Source: Maribacter sp.
GTDB taxonomy: Bacteria; Bacteroidota; Bacteroidia; Flavobacteriales; Flavobacteriaceae
Direction: 5' to 3'
Length of the DNA stretch: 50,981 bases
NCBI GenBank assembly: GCA_024228355.1
Contig: JAAETN010000196.1
Coordinates: 1-50,981, forward strand
Below, in pieces: positions 32,290 to 41,394 of this stretch. Position 1 is the stretch's first letter. Each line of letters starts with the position of its first letter. The position numbers and the translations under genes are program-made. Below the pieces are notes generated by a model. That model was given only the letters and a program-made list of their open reading frames with translations, was not told the origin of the DNA and ran no database searches.

Positions 32290-33636
32290 CTATGCACTAT
32301 TAAAAATTCGTTTCAAACTTTTCTTTTTGGGAATAATCGTCGTACCTAATTCTAAATTGAATTTTGATACAATGTCAGACTCGTACTGCGTATAGAATTC
32401 TGGATCAAAATTAGCATCCTTCAAGTATTCCATAACATAATCCACATCACGATTTTCTGTAAGCCAGCTATTAAAAATTTCATGCCGCATACGTATTCCG
32501 AAAGTGTTAATGCCCAAGAATTTTTTAGTTTCTGAATGATAGGCAACAGTTATGCAGATTTTTTCTTTCGAATGTCGCCAATGAAAATGTTCTTCAAAAT
32601 CCTTTTTTATATTTTCACTGAATACCCACCCATAAGTTTGGTATTCTATATCCAGAAATTTAGCCGAGTTGAACCAATGGCCCGGTTTGTATTCGGTTTT
32701 ATCTCCACAAATGGTTTGAGCGACCGTTTCACCCATCATTCGGCCGGTGTACCAAACTGCTTCAATAGGTCTGCGATTTCCTATGGCCTCATCTTGTTCT
32801 GCACAATCGCCAATTGCATAAATGTCTTTGATGTTGGTTTCAAGGAAACGATTTACCTTAACGCCACGACCAAGCTCTATACCACTTTCATTGAGGAAGT
32901 TAATATTTGGGGAAACCCCAGCCGTGAGCCCGACAAAATCACATGCTATGGTGTCACCTTTATCCGTAGTCACGGCTTTGGCTTTTCCATTTTCACCTGG
33001 AATGATTTCGACGAGATTGGTCGATAATCGAAGATCTATGTGATGTTCAATAATATGTTCGTTTATCATTTTAGATTCTCCTGAAGGCAAAACCACATTC
33101 CAAAAACTATCTTCCCTTACCAAAAATGTGACCGGTATATCCCTGCTGCGAAGCATCTCGGCCAGTTCAATTCCTATTAATCCACCGCCAACTATTACCG
33201 CTCTATTACAAGCCTTATTGTCAGGAGCGTATTTTTCAACTCCCTCCAAATCTTGTTTGGAATATAAACCTTGCACTCCTTCCAAATCCTGTCCAGGCCA
33301 GCCAAATTTATTGGGTTTAGAACCAGTGGCAATAATCAATTTGTCATATAATATATCTGAGCTTCCTTTTAAATGGAGTTTTTTTTCTGAATGGTTAACG
33401 CTTTCGACATAAGCATTTACCAATTCTATCCTGTTCTTTTTCCAAAACCAATTCTCATAGGGTTGTGTATGTTCAAATTTCATATGACCCATGTACACAT
33501 ACATGAGCGCTGTTCGCGAAAAGAAATATTCTGACTCGGCAGAAATGAGGGTAATTTTTTTATCGGAAAGTTTTCTAATATGTCTGGCAGCGGTTACTCC
33601 AGATATGCCATTGCCAATGATAACGATGTGTTCCAT
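32290..33636 (-). CDS. NAD(P)H/FAD-dependent oxidoreductase (NirB/rubredoxin-reductase fold)
   Basis: A 448-residue pyridine nucleotide-disulfide-fold enzyme. FAD motif: IVIIGNGISGVTAARHIRKL. NAD(P) motif: NRAVIVGGGLIGIELAEMLRSR. A later FAD motif DIYAIGDCAEQ is followed by a C-terminal domain of about 130 residues unlike the classic dimerisation domain, containing HWFNSAKFLDIEYQTYGWVF. There is no redox-active Cys pair. It likely passes electrons from NAD(P)H to an iron-sulfur partner, the product of the next gene being the obvious candidate (6 bases downstream). It heads the run, divergent from the DUF547 gene at 33817. Confidence 0.87.
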   Translation of the reverse strand: MEHIVIIGNGISGVTAARHIRKLSDKKITLISAESEYFFSRTALMYVYMGHMKFEHTQPYENWFWKKNRIELVNAYVESVNHSEKKLHLKGSSDILYDKLIIATGSKPNKFGWPGQDLEGVQGLYSKQDLEGVEKYAPDNKACNRAVIVGGGLIGIELAEMLRSRDIPVTFLVREDSFWNVVLPSGESKMINEHIIEHHIDLRLSTNLVEIIPGENGKAKAVTTDKGDTIACDFVGLTAGVSPNINFLNESGIELGRGVKVNRFLETNIKDIYAIGDCAEQDEAIGNRRPIEAVWYTGRMMGETVAQTICGDKTEYKPGHWFNSAKFLDIEYQTYGWVFSENIKKDFEEHFHWRHSKEKICITVAYHSETKKFLGINTFGIRMRHEIFNSWLTENRDVDYVMEYLKDANFDPEFYTQYESDIVSKFNLELGTTIIPKKKSLKRIFNSA

Positions 33637-33816
33637 ATGATTTTAGTTGATAGTCTAGACTTATGTCGCAACTAAATATAGGAACTTAATTTTCAAGCTT
33701 ATTTAATTCTGTTATAATTATGTGATATCTTTTATTGTAATTTGAATACAAAATCAATTGTAAGAAATTGGGAATGGCACCGACCTACAATTCGTTTGAG
33801 AATAAATAGTAAGAAA

Positions 33817-34536
33817 ATGTTTAAAAACCCAATAGCCGCAATTTTTTGTTTTTTAACCGTAATGATTGGAAGTGCACAGAACGAAGCAGAGTTCTTTGCT
33901 CAAGCAGACACATTTTTTAGTACTTATGTTGAAGACGGTAGAGTTGATTACAAATCGATTGTTAAAGATCCGTCTTCAATTAATGGGCTTTTGGATATTG
34001 CTGCGAAAATAAATGTCTCAATGGATAACAGTGCGGATTATCAAGCTTTTTGGATTAATGGGTATAACCTTTTGGTCATAAAAAGTATAGTGGATAATTA
34101 CCCGATTAAATCCCCCATGGATAAAGTAGGGTTTTTTGATTTGAAAAAGCATGCAATAGGAGGCGAGAAAATAACCCTTAATGATATAGAACATAAAATG
34201 TTACGTGGTGTATTTCCAAAAGAACCTCGATTCCACTTTGTTTTAGTCTGCGCGGGTTTGGGTTGTCCTCCCATAATAAATAAGGCCTATTTGCCCAACA
34301 CCTTGGAAATTCAACTGGAAAAGCAAACAACATTAGCTTTGAATAATCCAGAGTTTATTCAAGTAGACAAGAACAAGGTTAAGATTTCCCAGATTTTTGA
34401 ATGGTATACAAATGACTTTACAAAAGATGGTAAGAGTTTGGTGGATTTCATAAATGAATATAGAACAGGAAAATTGCCTAAAAAGGCGAAGGTTTCATAT
34501 TATCCTTATAATTGGGCTTTGAATGAAAACAAATAA
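33817..34536 (+). CDS. DUF547 domain protein, exported
   Basis: The ATG at 33817 is preferred over 33742, as it puts a signal peptide (NPIAAIFCFLTVMIGSAQ) right at the start; the longer version adds 25 charged residues. The DUF547 domain shows NGYNLLVIKSIVDNYP, ITLNDIEHKMLRG, the Cys pair in FVLVCAGLGCPPI, and FEWYTNDF. DUF547 is related to thiol-fold/transglutaminase-like enzymes, but activity is unproven. It is followed after 22 bases by an outer-membrane barrel gene. A paralogue lies at 41381-42136 in the arsenosugar operon. Confidence 0.87.
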   Translation: MFKNPIAAIFCFLTVMIGSAQNEAEFFAQADTFFSTYVEDGRVDYKSIVKDPSSINGLLDIAAKINVSMDNSADYQAFWINGYNLLVIKSIVDNYPIKSPMDKVGFFDLKKHAIGGEKITLNDIEHKMLRGVFPKEPRFHFVLVCAGLGCPPIINKAYLPNTLEIQLEKQTTLALNNPEFIQVDKNKVKISQIFEWYTNDFTKDGKSLVDFINEYRTGKLPKKAKVSYYPYNWALNENK

Positions 34537-34558
34537 TAGCAACATCAAAAAAACAAGA

Positions 34559-35434
34559 ATGAAAAAGATCTTAAGTTTATGGTTAATCTTAGTAGTCTCA
34601 TATACAGGATTTTCCCAAGATGATGATCAGGACCAACCTCAAAAAAGTAACATCCAGCAATACACACCCTCTAAATTAGTGGGCGAGGGGCAATGGGATT
34701 TAAAGTGGTTCAATAACCTCTACACGGAGACTAGAAGTACTTTTGAGGATGGGAGAATTCCGCGTGCTACTTTTTTTACTTCGACCATAGAGGTGTATAC
34801 TGGAGTAGGTGAGAACAAAAGATGGAATATCGGAGCCATCGTTGAGATGCGAAGTAATGTAATAAATGACCGAAAAGCATTGGATGTTTTTAAGTTTGAT
34901 GGAGATGAAAACACTGCCCGTTCTGGGATTACTTCAATTGCTCCATCGGTGAAATTTGTTCCTTTTGCTTCAGCGAGTAATTTTTCAATTCAAAGTTCTT
35001 TTTTCATCCCATTAGTCGATAACGAAACAGAGAATGGCGTATTCTTAGATCAGAAGGGGTATACCTGGCAGAATCGTTTTTTTTATGACTATACTTTTCC
35101 TAGTGAAAAATGGCAATTGTTCACTGAGTTAAATTCAGAATTGCATTTTGGCAAAGCAGGTGAGAGTTTTGCAAATAATAGTCTTACCCTTGCACCGGGA
35201 TTGTTCTTAAGTTATTTTCCAAGTTCCAAGTTTACGATACTGGGATTGTTTCAGCACTCCCAACGCCTCGATTTGGGCAATAATTTCGATCAAGATTATA
35301 CCGCAATGGGTGGTGGTGCGAAGTACCAATTAACGAACGCCTTAAATATTGAAGCACTTTACACCAATTTTCTAAGGGGAAGTAACACTGGTCTGGGCCA
35401 AACATTTAACATAGGATTGCGGGCCATATTTTAA
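34559..35434 (+). CDS. outer membrane beta-barrel protein of unknown function
   Basis: The ATG at 34559 is chosen since it starts a signal peptide (KILSLWLILVVSYTGFSQ); the in-frame ATG at 34523 lies inside the preceding gene. The mature protein is about 270 residues with alternating hydrophobic/polar beta strands (SIQSSFFIPL, WQNRFFYDYTF, WQLFTELNSELHFG, SLTLAPGLFLSYFP, NALNIEALYTNFLRG) and ends on aromatic/hydrophobic residues (FNIGLRAIF), typical of outer-membrane barrels. A specific function is not evident. It is in an apparent two-gene operon with DUF547. Confidence 0.78.
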   Translation: MKKILSLWLILVVSYTGFSQDDDQDQPQKSNIQQYTPSKLVGEGQWDLKWFNNLYTETRSTFEDGRIPRATFFTSTIEVYTGVGENKRWNIGAIVEMRSNVINDRKALDVFKFDGDENTARSGITSIAPSVKFVPFASASNFSIQSSFFIPLVDNETENGVFLDQKGYTWQNRFFYDYTFPSEKWQLFTELNSELHFGKAGESFANNSLTLAPGLFLSYFPSSKFTILGLFQHSQRLDLGNNFDQDYTAMGGGAKYQLTNALNIEALYTNFLRGSNTGLGQTFNIGLRAIF

Positions 35435-35481
35435 TGGATTATTTAAAAATACCGTATTTTTAAATTCTTAATCGCCCATAA

Positions 35482-36483
35482 ATGAGGACTTTAGGTCTAT
35501 TAGTTTTGTGTTTACTACAATTTTCCTGTGCTAGCCAGAAATTTGAAAAAATCAATGGCGTCAGCTTTGTTGCCTCACGTGAGAAAGTAGGACAGAATCA
35601 TGTGGAGGAAATCTTGAACCTACATGCCAATCATGCTGCAGTTATGCCTTTTGGTTTTATTCGAGATATCAATTCACCTGAAATTATTTTTGATACGGAA
35701 AGACAATGGTTTGGTGAAACAAAAAGTGGCGCCAAGCAATATATTCAAATGCTTCATAAGAACGGTGTTGAGGTAATGCTGAAACCACAAATCTGGATTT
35801 GGCGTGGGGAGTTTACAGGAACATTGAAAATGCAATCGGAAGAAGATTGGGTAACATTGGAAACCTCCTATGAGAAGTTTTTAATGTCCTATGCGCACTT
35901 GGCACAAGAAACCAGGACAGCACTTTTGTGTATTGGTACAGAATTGGAGCAATTTGTAAAAAACAGACCGGTTTTCTGGAAAAATCTCATTGTAAAAATC
36001 AGAAGTGTTTATAAAGGTAAATTGACTTATGCAGCGAACTGGGATGAATATCCTAGAACTACTTTTTGGGAAGATATTGACTTCATAGGAATCGATGCCT
36101 ATTTCCCATTGTCTGAAGAAAGAACACCTTCAGTTGAGCAATTGAAAATGGGTTGGCAAAAACATAAGAACAAAATGAGTGCCTTATCCTTTGAAAAAAA
36201 CAGACCTATTATTTTCACGGAGTACGGTTATCGAAGTATGGACTATACAGCCAAGAAGCCGTGGTTAGTGGATAGAAGTGAAGAAAATGTGAATCTAGAA
36301 GGACAGGTAAATGCAAAGAAAGCGATTTTTGAAGAATTTTGGAATGAAGATTGGTTTGCCGGAGGTTATGTTTGGAAATGGTTCATACATCATGATAAAG
36401 CGGGTGGTGGCAAAGACAACAGATTTACCCCACAGAATAAACCCGCCCAGTTAGTAATTCGGGATTTTTATAAAATGTACTGA
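35482..36483 (+). CDS. GH113-like glycoside hydrolase lipoprotein (clan GH-A TIM barrel)
   Basis: A 333-residue protein with a lipoprotein signal ending QFSC at about residue 16. The fold shows EVMLKPQIWIWRGEFTG, the acid/base Glu in LLCIGTELEQF, IDFIGIDAYFPL and the nucleophile Glu in RPIIFTEYGYRS, followed by GGYVWKWFIH. These match the GH113 mannanase-type hydrolases in clan GH-A. Substrate is not proven; beta-mannan or related glycans are possible. The lipid anchor suggests action in the periplasm or at the outer membrane. It is followed at once by a small lipoprotein gene. Confidence 0.8.
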   Translation: MRTLGLLVLCLLQFSCASQKFEKINGVSFVASREKVGQNHVEEILNLHANHAAVMPFGFIRDINSPEIIFDTERQWFGETKSGAKQYIQMLHKNGVEVMLKPQIWIWRGEFTGTLKMQSEEDWVTLETSYEKFLMSYAHLAQETRTALLCIGTELEQFVKNRPVFWKNLIVKIRSVYKGKLTYAANWDEYPRTTFWEDIDFIGIDAYFPLSEERTPSVEQLKMGWQKHKNKMSALSFEKNRPIIFTEYGYRSMDYTAKKPWLVDRSEENVNLEGQVNAKKAIFEEFWNEDWFAGGYVWKWFIHHDKAGGGKDNRFTPQNKPAQLVIRDFYKMY

Positions 36484-36484
36484 C

Positions 36485-37210
36485 ATGTACCGTATTTATT
36501 CCTTCTTTATTATTTTCTTTTTTATAAGTTGCTCAACTGATCAATTGAGTGAAGAAGATACTTTAAGTGCCATACTCGGTTTTAAGGAAGTTGTTTTGGA
36601 TAATGTAATTTCTTGTGCCGCCAGTAATAAGGATGATAAGTTGGTGAGTGTTTTTTTGTATCCGAGGATTGGGGCGACCAATATTCAATATTTTGAAACT
36701 TCAAATGATTTGGTGGATAAAAATGATTTTGACAATTACACTTTATACAAGTATCCGTTGACTGATGTATTTAACGGATATCTTAAAAAGTTTGAAGTTG
36801 AACCATCAAATGAAAAATGGGTGATTGTTTCTTATGATGAAGATGGGAAAACACATCTTTCAAATCCAATCCATCTGAAACAACAATCAAAACCAACAGA
36901 ATATTTACCGCAAAATATAATGGTTGATGCGTCTTCAGGGATGCCATTTTTTTCTTGGCAAGACGGTTTATATGAGGACACGAAGATTTATTTTCAAGTA
37001 GTATCCGATGCACAACATAATTTACTCTCCGGCACTTATACCTTTGAAAAGATGTTTACTTACTATGAATTGGATAATGTGGTACTGAATATCACTAAGA
37101 ATACACCTCCTGTTTTGTCAGACGGGAATCCCTATAAATTTACATTGATGGGCGTAAGTGAGGATAACTGGGTCAACCAATTTTCTATTATTGAATTTGA
37201 ATTAAAATAG
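36485..37210 (+). CDS. lipoprotein of unknown function
   Basis: A 241-residue protein with a lipoprotein signal (IYSFFIIFFFISC, Cys near residue 16) and no recognised domain. The mature sequence is acidic, with Tyr/Phe-rich beta strands and FSWQDGLYEDTKIYFQVVSDA, suggesting fibronectin-type or other beta-sandwich modules. It starts two bases after the GH113-like gene, so the pair is probably co-expressed; it may help bind the same substrate, but this is inference. Coding status is supported by the lipobox and the long frame. Confidence 0.78.
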   Translation: MYRIYSFFIIFFFISCSTDQLSEEDTLSAILGFKEVVLDNVISCAASNKDDKLVSVFLYPRIGATNIQYFETSNDLVDKNDFDNYTLYKYPLTDVFNGYLKKFEVEPSNEKWVIVSYDEDGKTHLSNPIHLKQQSKPTEYLPQNIMVDASSGMPFFSWQDGLYEDTKIYFQVVSDAQHNLLSGTYTFEKMFTYYELDNVVLNITKNTPPVLSDGNPYKFTLMGVSEDNWVNQFSIIEFELK

Positions 37211-37254
37211 ACTTAGAACACGTATTCCGTGATCTTTTTGTGATTTCTAAAACT

Positions 37255-37262
37255 TATCTTTG
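37255..37262 (+). promoter_or_regulatory. -7 promoter box for the POTRA/barrel gene
   Basis: TATCTTTG fits TAnnTTTG and ends 26 bases before the ATG at 37289. The -33 position has no clear TTG at the expected spacing. Confidence 0.5.
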
Positions 37263-37288
37263 GGACTATAAGAATCTTTTATTCTACT

Positions 37289-38551
37289 ATGTTTAAGACG
37301 TATTTGTCTCTTGTTGTATTATTTACATTTACATTAGGTTTTTCCCAAACTCCCACTATTGTTGATGTAAAATTCAAGGGAACCGAAAGAATCAAAGTGT
37401 CATTCATCAAAAAATTGATAAATACCAAGGCTGGATCAGCTTTGGATTCACTTCAATTGAATGAAGATGTGATTCGTCTAAAGAGGCTTCCCTCTGTTTC
37501 ACATGCTTATTTTCAAACTTTTGAGACCGATAATAATGGTTATGATGTGATTTTTACTATTGAGGAAAACTTTACCTTAATTCCTTTTGCGAATTTATTC
37601 AGTTCCTCAAACGACGATTTTGCATTTAGAATTGGCCTCCAAGAGTTTAATCTTCTCGGAAAGAATATCACCCTAGGTGGGTTTTATCAATATGATGTTT
37701 TCCATTCATACGGGCTTAATCTAAGGGCTCCTTATTTGTTTTCCAATAAGGTGGGCCTTTCTTTAAGTTATAATGATTTTGCAACACAGGAACCTGTTTT
37801 TTTTAATAACACAAGTGCTGACTACAAGTATAGGAATATGGGTTTCGAAGTAATGGGCCTCTATGAGCTCAATTTTAAGAATAGGGTCGAATTAGGGTTC
37901 AGTATCTTCACTGAAGATTATCAATATCTTTCTGGTGCTACCCAGGCAGATATTCCACAAACATTGAATGTAGATAAGCATTTGTTCAAATTAATATATA
38001 ACTATGAGAATATTGAATATCACTATCAATATTTGAACGGCTTTAGAAGCACCCTTAATTTTCAGTATGTGGGTAGCACCGATGAGAATCTCCCCGAATT
38101 TTTAATAGGATTCAATGATTTTGTTTTTTACAAACGAATTGCTGATAAGGGAAATTGGGCCAATCGTTTACGATTAGGACTGGCCAGTAATATGGAAACC
38201 CCTTTTGCCCCTTTTTCTGTTGATAATAATCTGAACATTCGTGGGGTAGGCAACACCATTGATCGCGGCACCGCAGCCATAGTCTTCAATACGGAATATA
38301 GACATACCTTAATAGATAAGGATTGGTTTGTTTTACAGAGCAATCTGTTCATTGATGGTGGGTCTTGGCGAAATCCGGGAGGTGATTTTAGCGATTTTGG
38401 GGATCATGAGAATCTTAGAATCTATCCAGGGGTGGGGTTGCGGTTTATACATAAACGTATTTTCAATGCAATTTTTAGGATTGATTATGGCCATGGCATA
38501 ACAAAAAACCCTTCTCGCGGAATTGTATTTGGAATTGGTCAGTATTTTTGA
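37289..38551 (+). CDS. BamA/TamA-family outer membrane protein with one POTRA domain
   Basis: A 420-residue Omp85-superfamily protein. A signal peptide (LSLVVLFTFTLGFSQ) precedes one POTRA domain (residues about 20-95: TIVDVKFKGTERIKVSFI, LNEDVIRLKRLPSVSHAYF, DVIFTIEENFTLIPF) and a beta-barrel of about 300 residues ending with Phe (IVFGIGQYF), as expected for recognition by the Bam machine. One POTRA domain with a full barrel resembles the short Omp85 proteins of Bacteroidota. It may insert or export a partner. The downstream amidase-like genes begin 26 bases on. Confidence 0.85.
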   Translation: MFKTYLSLVVLFTFTLGFSQTPTIVDVKFKGTERIKVSFIKKLINTKAGSALDSLQLNEDVIRLKRLPSVSHAYFQTFETDNNGYDVIFTIEENFTLIPFANLFSSSNDDFAFRIGLQEFNLLGKNITLGGFYQYDVFHSYGLNLRAPYLFSNKVGLSLSYNDFATQEPVFFNNTSADYKYRNMGFEVMGLYELNFKNRVELGFSIFTEDYQYLSGATQADIPQTLNVDKHLFKLIYNYENIEYHYQYLNGFRSTLNFQYVGSTDENLPEFLIGFNDFVFYKRIADKGNWANRLRLGLASNMETPFAPFSVDNNLNIRGVGNTIDRGTAAIVFNTEYRHTLIDKDWFVLQSNLFIDGGSWRNPGGDFSDFGDHENLRIYPGVGLRFIHKRIFNAIFRIDYGHGITKNPSRGIVFGIGQYF

Positions 38552-38577
38552 TAAACTTTGTATAAACGAATATTTAA

Positions 38578-39501
38578 GTGGCTCTATCCAAGAATTCTTT
38601 GCTTGTCCTATTTACATTACTTTCCTTAAATACTATACTTGCCCAAGATTCATTGCAGACAGTTGTTGCAAAAGATGGGGATGGAATATTCTCAATCCTC
38701 AGGAATGAAGGCATTGATATTGTTAAATATTATGCTGAATTTCTCGAATTGAACGAAAGCAAAATCAAGAACGGGAGCCATTTGATCGTTGGGGAAGAAT
38801 ATTTAATTCCTGATGCACCTGATTCATTCAAAAGAAGAGGGACAAAAGTAATAATGCCAGATGCTAAGGAAGCACCAATATTTGAGGAGGAGTTGGCTTC
38901 TTTGAAGATTAAGGATAGTACCCTGAAACAAGCGGTATTTTATATTTTAACCGATAATGGAAGAGGTGTTTTAGGGGATTCTAAGAAATCCAAAGATGGG
39001 ATTGCAACGAGAATGGCAAGAAAATTGCTTCAGAGTAGTGCAAGGGTTTACCTTTTGAATAGTAGTTCGAAAGATTCTCTGGAATTAATCGATTTTGCGA
39101 CTGTGATAAATAAAAAGTATCTAAAACATACAGGGGACTATCAAAGATTATTGGTCATCAATACCCACGATATTAGCGCAAAGGCAAAAACCGATGTTGC
39201 GGTTTATCATTATGCAGAGAGTAAGGAAGGCAAGGAATTTGCAGATAATATTTTAAAAATGTTCGGAAAGAACACCATAAAACTTAAAACCTTAAATGAG
39301 TATTCTGAGGTTTTCGTCAATGATAAAGACGTTACTTTTGCCAAAAATATCCTACCTACCATTACTTTTATTGATATGGGCACAAAAAGCACCAACAATA
39401 AAAAAACCTTAAAGGTGACCACAAATATGAAAAATATTGCCGACCTAATTACAAGCGGAATTTTGTCCGACTATTCCAATACTGTGTTTGAGGATAATTA
39501 G
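38578..39501 (+). CDS. degenerate amidase-like exported protein
   Basis: A 307-residue protein starting with GTG at 38578; a stop codon lies immediately upstream in frame, so no earlier start is possible, and a signal peptide follows (LLVLFTLLSLNTILAQ). A LysM-like/SPOR-like segment (VVAKDGDGIFSILRNEGI...GEEYLIPD) precedes a domain matching the amidase downstream. The catalytic zinc sites are mostly gone. Where the paralogue has SGHGGPDPG this has LTDNGRGVL; SEDEY becomes SKDGI; TFIEIG becomes TFIDMG. Only the third ligand position (NTHDIS) remains. It is probably not an active amidase and may act as a binding or regulatory partner. Confidence 0.83.
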   Translation: MALSKNSLLVLFTLLSLNTILAQDSLQTVVAKDGDGIFSILRNEGIDIVKYYAEFLELNESKIKNGSHLIVGEEYLIPDAPDSFKRRGTKVIMPDAKEAPIFEEELASLKIKDSTLKQAVFYILTDNGRGVLGDSKKSKDGIATRMARKLLQSSARVYLLNSSSKDSLELIDFATVINKKYLKHTGDYQRLLVINTHDISAKAKTDVAVYHYAESKEGKEFADNILKMFGKNTIKLKTLNEYSEVFVNDKDVTFAKNILPTITFIDMGTKSTNNKKTLKVTTNMKNIADLITSGILSDYSNTVFEDN

Positions 39502-39512
39502 AAAAATATTCT

Positions 39513-40565
39513 TTGAAAAACAAAAAAATAATATTTGGTCTTATGTTGTTCATAGCAATCATCGCTAATGGGCAAGATTCATATATTTCAGTCACGGCTG
39601 AGAAGGGCGATGGCATATATTCCCTATTGCGTAAGCAAGGGGTTAATCCGTATGAGACATATGACGATTTCATAGTCATGAATATAGCTAACCTTCGTGA
39701 TAGTATTCACCTATACGAAGGCCGGAACTACAAAATTCCAGGTACTACCTTGGATACTGTTCCTGTTGTAGATACCATTCAAAAACAAGCGACTGAAATT
39801 AAAAAAATCAAAGGAAAATCTTTTCAAATTTTTGGCGAAAGACATGAAACTGTTCTTTCAAAAAGTGATAAGCTTAAAGGTGCAGTTTATTATCTCATAT
39901 CTGGCCACGGTGGACCGGATCCGGGTGCCATGGCCGTTTACGGGAACAATAGTATTTCGGAAGACGAATATGCCTATGATATTACATTACGATTGGCCAA
40001 AGAATTACTGTCAAATGGTGCTACTGTATATATCATAATTCGAGACGAGAATGATGGGATTCGCGATGATAGAATTTTGAAAATCGACCACGATGAGGTT
40101 GCTTATCCTGATAAGGCCATACCGTTAAATCAAGTTGCTCGTTTAAAGCAACGTGTTGATATTGTAAATGATCTTCACAGAAAACATCGAGGCCAATTTC
40201 AACGACTCATAGTAACTCATGTAGATAGCCGAAGTAAAGGCCAGAATATAGATGTGTTTTTCTATCATCATGCAAAAAGCAAGAACGGAAAGAAATTAGC
40301 GGAAAGTATTCACAAGACCTTTCAAAAAAAGTACAAAAAGTATCAGCCCAACCGTACCTATTCGGGTACTTTTGAAGACCGAACTTCGCTCTATCTGGTT
40401 AAAAAAACCCACCCGGCAATGACCTTTATTGAGATAGGCAATATCAGGAATAGTAAAGACCAAAAAAGGATATTGGAACCCGATAATCGTCAAGCCCTAG
40501 CCAAATGGATATCTGAAGGTGTTTTATTGGATTTCGAGAGTGGTGAAATAGGACGTATTCGTTAG
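39513..40565 (+). CDS. N-acetylmuramoyl-L-alanine amidase
   Basis: A 350-residue exported protein. The start is TTG at 39513, giving a signal peptide (KIIFGLMLFIAIIANGQ); the first internal ATG at 39543 would cut it. An N-terminal segment (VTAEKGDGIYSLLRKQGV...YEGRNYKIPG) resembles a LysM-type binding module. The Amidase_3 domain has the zinc ligands His in SGHGGPDPGAMA, Glu in SEDEYAYD and His in VTHVDSRSKG, and the catalytic Glu in MTFIEIGNIRN. It cleaves the amide bond between MurNAc and the stem peptide in peptidoglycan. It follows its degenerate paralogue by 11 bases, same operon. Confidence 0.88.
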   Translation: MKNKKIIFGLMLFIAIIANGQDSYISVTAEKGDGIYSLLRKQGVNPYETYDDFIVMNIANLRDSIHLYEGRNYKIPGTTLDTVPVVDTIQKQATEIKKIKGKSFQIFGERHETVLSKSDKLKGAVYYLISGHGGPDPGAMAVYGNNSISEDEYAYDITLRLAKELLSNGATVYIIIRDENDGIRDDRILKIDHDEVAYPDKAIPLNQVARLKQRVDIVNDLHRKHRGQFQRLIVTHVDSRSKGQNIDVFFYHHAKSKNGKKLAESIHKTFQKKYKKYQPNRTYSGTFEDRTSLYLVKKTHPAMTFIEIGNIRNSKDQKRILEPDNRQALAKWISEGVLLDFESGEIGRIR

Positions 40566-40689
40566 CGTATATTTCCAACGGTTAATCATAACCCATATTG
40601 AAAGCTGAAAGAATGGTTGACATAGATTACGAAACCCAATAACAGACAAAACCTCATATAGGTGTTTTAACGTGCAATGAAGATTAAGC

Positions 40690-41394
40690 TTAAACGGCAA
40701 TCTTCTTTTTATAATAATCGTATAACTTATCTGGCCCTGCACCCAAATAGTTTTTAAGATGGATTACCCCAAAATGATATTGCAGTTTTACAATACCTAG
40801 CTTTCTATACTTTCTCGCGGAAGTTTTAACATGGTAGGGTAATATTTTAAAAATCGTTCGTTGGTATAAACGGCTAATGAACTCGTTATCCTCGAAAACG
40901 ATGTAATCCTCATTGAAGCCCTTGGTTTTAACAAAGAGTTCTTTTGAAATGAAAAGTGATTGGTCACCTCCTCTGCAAATTCTGTGACTGTATCTGCTAA
41001 ACCAAGCAAAACATTGAAGCAACCAATTATTACTATCAAAGCGCATTTGAAAACATCCGGCTTTTTGATTGCTCGAAATAGCATTTAGTATATGATGGTC
41101 AAAGTTTTTAGGCGGAAAGGTATCTGCATGTAAAAAATAAAGGATATCCCCCTTTGAATTATTGGCGCCAAGGTTCATTTGTTTCGCCCTGCCCTTTTCA
41201 GACGTAAAGACAGTCGCCCCAGTTTTTTGCACAATTGAAATGGTATTGTCAGAACTTCCCCCGTCAATGACCAGTATTTCAGATATATGCCTTGAAGTAC
41301 TGTTTTTTAATATATAGTTTATAAGTTCACCAATATGGTCTTCCTCATTCAGTACAGGAATTATGATGCTGATTTTTGGACTATCTCTTCTCAT
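40690..41394 (-). CDS. TIGR04283-type GT2 glycosyltransferase (arsenosugar cluster)
   Basis: A 234-residue GT2 domain protein without membrane helices. Motifs: ISIIIPVLNEEDHIGELI, ILVIDGGSSDNTISIV, GRAKQMNLGANNSKGDILYFLHADTFPP (DxD-like HAD), and FEDNEFISRL. The GRAxQMNxGA and LHADT motifs mark the TIGR04283 group, which recurs next to ArsM, TIGR04282 and rhodanese genes in arsenosugar loci. The proposed role is glycosyl transfer in arsenosugar synthesis; this is known by gene association rather than by proof. It is the last gene of the operon, overlapping the DUF547 gene by 14 bases. Confidence 0.85.
   Translation of the reverse strand: MRRDSPKISIIIPVLNEEDHIGELINYILKNSTSRHISEILVIDGGSSDNTISIVQKTGATVFTSEKGRAKQMNLGANNSKGDILYFLHADTFPPKNFDHHILNAISSNQKAGCFQMRFDSNNWLLQCFAWFSRYSHRICRGGDQSLFISKELFVKTKGFNEDYIVFEDNEFISRLYQRTIFKILPYHVKTSARKYRKLGIVKLQYHFGVIHLKNYLGAGPDKLYDYYKKKIAV

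Noticed and set aside
40600-40689. Weak hairpin between the amidase and TIGR04283 genes as terminator
   Set aside because: Only about four pairs (ACCT/AGGT) with a bulge; too weak to call.
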